Source: DASVWH01 sp036389715
GTDB taxonomy: Bacteria > Acidobacteriota > Blastocatellia > Pyrinomonadales > Pyrinomonadaceae
Assembly: GCA_036389715.1 (NCBI GenBank)
Contig: DASVWH010000044.1
Coordinates: 1-6,596, forward strand
DNA length: 6,596 nt
Direction of reading: 5' to 3'
Shown: piece by piece, positions 5,302 to 6,596 of the stretch
Numbering within the stretch: position 1 is the stretch's first letter
Layout: the number at the start of each line of letters is the position of its first letter
Notes under the pieces: generated by a model
What the model was told of the DNA's origin: nothing
The model's input: the letters and a program-made list of their open reading frames with translations, nothing else
Database searches by the model: none
Made by a program: the position numbers and the translations under genes

Positions 5302-6387
5302 ATGACGGAAAGAATCTACAACTTCAGCGCCGGGCCTGCGGTACTGCCGATGCCCGTGTTGGAGGAGGCGCAGCGCGAGCTTGTCAGTCTGCCGGGCGTC
5401 GGAATGTCCGTGCTGGAGATCAGCCATCGCTCGAAGGCTTTCGACGAGATTATCGAGCGGGCGGAGAGCGGGCTGCGCCAACTCCTCGCGCTGCCGGACA
5501 ATTACCGCGTCCTCTTTTTGCAGGGCGGCGCGAGCCTCCAATTTTCGATGATTCCGATGAACTTTCTGCCGCAGGGCGCGAGCGCCGACTACATCATCAC
5601 AGGCAGCTGGGGCAAGAAGGCTCTGAAGGAAGCGAAGCGTTCGGGCACGATCAACGTGGCCGCGAACATGGCGGACGGCGGTTTTACGCGCACGCCCGGC
5701 ACGGAAGAGCTGAGCCTGGACCCGGGGGCCAGCTTTGTTCACTTCACGACGAACGAGACGATTGAGGGCGTCGAGTGGAAGAGCGAGCCCGAAGTGGAAG
5801 ACGTGCCGCTCATTGCCGATGCTTCGTCGGACATTCTGTCGCACCCGATTCCGACAGAGAAGTATGCGCTCATTTACGCCGGGGCGCAGAAGAACATGGG
5901 GCCGAGCGGCGTCACGCTCGTCATCATCCGCGAAGACATGCTGGAGCGCATCCCCGAGGGGCTGCACACGATGCTCGACTACCGGACGCACGTCGAGAAC
6001 AAGTCGCTCTATAACACGCCGAACACCTTCGGCATCTACATCATCAGCCTCGTCTGCAAGTGGCTGCTGGAAAAGGGCGGCCTCGCCGCGATGGAGCGCG
6101 AGAATGAAGCCAAGGCACGGCTGCTCTACGATGCGATTGACTCGACCGCCTTCTATCGCGGCCACGCCGACGCCCAGGCGCGCTCGCTGATGAACGTCAC
6201 GTTCCGCCTGCCTTCGGAAGACCTGGAGAAAAGGTTCGCCGCTGAAGCAACGGCCGCGGGCCTCGACGGCCTCAAAGGGCATCGCTCGGTCGGAGGCATC
6301 CGCGCCTCAATCTACAACGCATTCCCGCGCGAGGGCGTCGAAGCGCTCGTCTCCTTCATGAAAGAGTTTGAAAGAAAGAATGGATAA
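5302..6387 (+). CDS. serC: Phosphoserine aminotransferase
   Basis: A PLP-dependent class V aminotransferase that converts 3-phosphohydroxypyruvate plus glutamate to 3-phosphoserine plus 2-oxoglutarate, the second serine synthesis step; in bacteria it often also serves pyridoxal phosphate synthesis. The 361 residues match the family length. Visible motifs: YNFSAGPAVLP (6-16), EISHRSK (39-45) with Arg43 for substrate, QGGASLQFSMIPMN (74-87), SWGKKA (102-107) with Trp103 expected to stack on PLP, ADASSD (172-177) with Asp173 for the pyridine nitrogen, YAGAQKNMGPSG (192-203) with Lys197 as the Schiff-base lysine, NTPNTFGIY (238-246), and the C-terminal GHRSVGGIRASIYNA (326-340) carrying phosphate-binding His327/Arg328 and Arg334. 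No key residue is missing. Initiation is at ATG with a consensus ribosome binding site. Confidence 0.97.
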   Translation: MTERIYNFSAGPAVLPMPVLEEAQRELVSLPGVGMSVLEISHRSKAFDEIIERAESGLRQLLALPDNYRVLFLQGGASLQFSMIPMNFLPQGASADYIITGSWGKKALKEAKRSGTINVAANMADGGFTRTPGTEELSLDPGASFVHFTTNETIEGVEWKSEPEVEDVPLIADASSDILSHPIPTEKYALIYAGAQKNMGPSGVTLVIIREDMLERIPEGLHTMLDYRTHVENKSLYNTPNTFGIYIISLVCKWLLEKGGLAAMERENEAKARLLYDAIDSTAFYRGHADAQARSLMNVTFRLPSEDLEKRFAAEATAAGLDGLKGHRSVGGIRASIYNAFPREGVEALVSFMKEFERKNG

Positions 6388-6393
6388 ACAAGT

Positions 6394-6475
6394 GTTAAGT
6401 AATAAGTCGAGAAAGTGATGTGTGCTGTGCGATGTGTGAAAGATCGAGCTTTTAACTCATCACTCATTACTCAAC
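6394..6475. repeat. Imperfect inverted repeat with heptads downstream of serC
   Basis: GTTAAGTAATAAGT (6394-6407) pairs with ACTCATTACTCAAC (6462-6475) over 14 bases with two mismatches, both of the transition type. The right side is a run of three heptads starting at 6455, each beginning ACTCA (ACTCATC, ACTCATT, then one ending AAC). A third unit on the left appears broken by extra bases (AGTGATG at 6414-6420 pairs with 6458-6464). Between the arms GATGTGTG occurs twice (6417-6424, 6431-6438). It looks like a decayed relative of the element before serC. It may also act as a weak transcript end for the cluster, though no U-run is present. Confidence 0.5.
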
Positions 6476-6596
6476 CCGAGTCCTGAGTTGGTTATGCTGA
6501 AAGTAACCCAGCACGACACAGATTGTAATGCAGCATCTTCAGCTTGATAGTGTTCCATAGTCCATGCCACGAACGACTAAACACACGGTCTACGAA

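Noticed and set aside
5281..6282. A 333-codon minus-strand open frame opposite serC
   Set aside because: It is an antisense shadow of serC, with low-complexity Arg/Ala/Leu composition and no recognisable domain; the serC frame is unambiguous.
6455..6577. Short minus-strand frame in the tail region, beginning MEHYQAEDAAL
   Set aside because: Only about 32 codons, ends inside the heptad repeat, and has no ribosome binding site or recognisable similarity.
6564..6596. Possible start of another plus-strand gene at the window end (ATG then PRTTKHTVYE)
   Set aside because: Only 11 codons are visible, no ribosome binding site precedes it, and nothing identifies a family. It may be real but cannot be supported from this window.

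Overview
The window is GC-rich bacterial chromosomal DNA of ordinary metabolic character. No phage, transposase, CRISPR, rRNA or tRNA genes are visible. Gene content (a DUF1015 protein next to serA and serC), high GC and short intergenic inverted repeats built from 7-base units suggest an acidobacterium, perhaps of the Blastocatellia/Pyrinomonadaceae type. That placement is an impression from gene neighbourhood and has not been tested by a search.

Layout. Bases 2-385 (+) are the C-terminal end of a GT-B glycosyltransferase cut by the window edge. Facing it on the minus strand are a pterin-4a-carbinolamine dehydratase (492-830) and, upstream of that, a small flavin-binding pyridoxamine-phosphate-oxidase-like protein (921-1358); these two probably share a transcript. 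A 474-base divergent gap (1359-1832) follows. It holds no convincing gene but several GAGAGC-type repeats, including a perfect 19-bp palindrome. From 1833 to 6387 four plus-strand genes run in a row: DUF1015 protein, D-3-phosphoglycerate dehydrogenase (serA), a classical short-chain dehydrogenase and phosphoserine aminotransferase (serC). The last 209 bases are intergenic and contain a decayed inverted repeat.

How the genes work together. SerA oxidises 3-phosphoglycerate to 3-phosphohydroxypyruvate and SerC transaminates that to 3-phosphoserine, so the cluster covers the first two steps of serine synthesis. The third enzyme, phosphoserine phosphatase (SerB), is not in the window. The DUF1015 protein is of unknown biochemical function and its place at the head of this cluster is the best clue to its role. 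The SDR between serA and serC has an intact active site but no obvious substrate.

The most unusual signal is structural. Three gaps of the serine cluster (before serA, before serC and after serC) carry hairpin-forming sequence with 7-base periodicity, and a short solo copy lies upstream of DUF1015. The copy before serC is a perfect 24-bp inverted repeat that supplies the last codons and stop of the SDR gene and ends 10 bases before a consensus Shine-Dalgarno for serC. I see no complete new defence or mobile system; the repeats and the DUF1015 association are what deserve follow-up.
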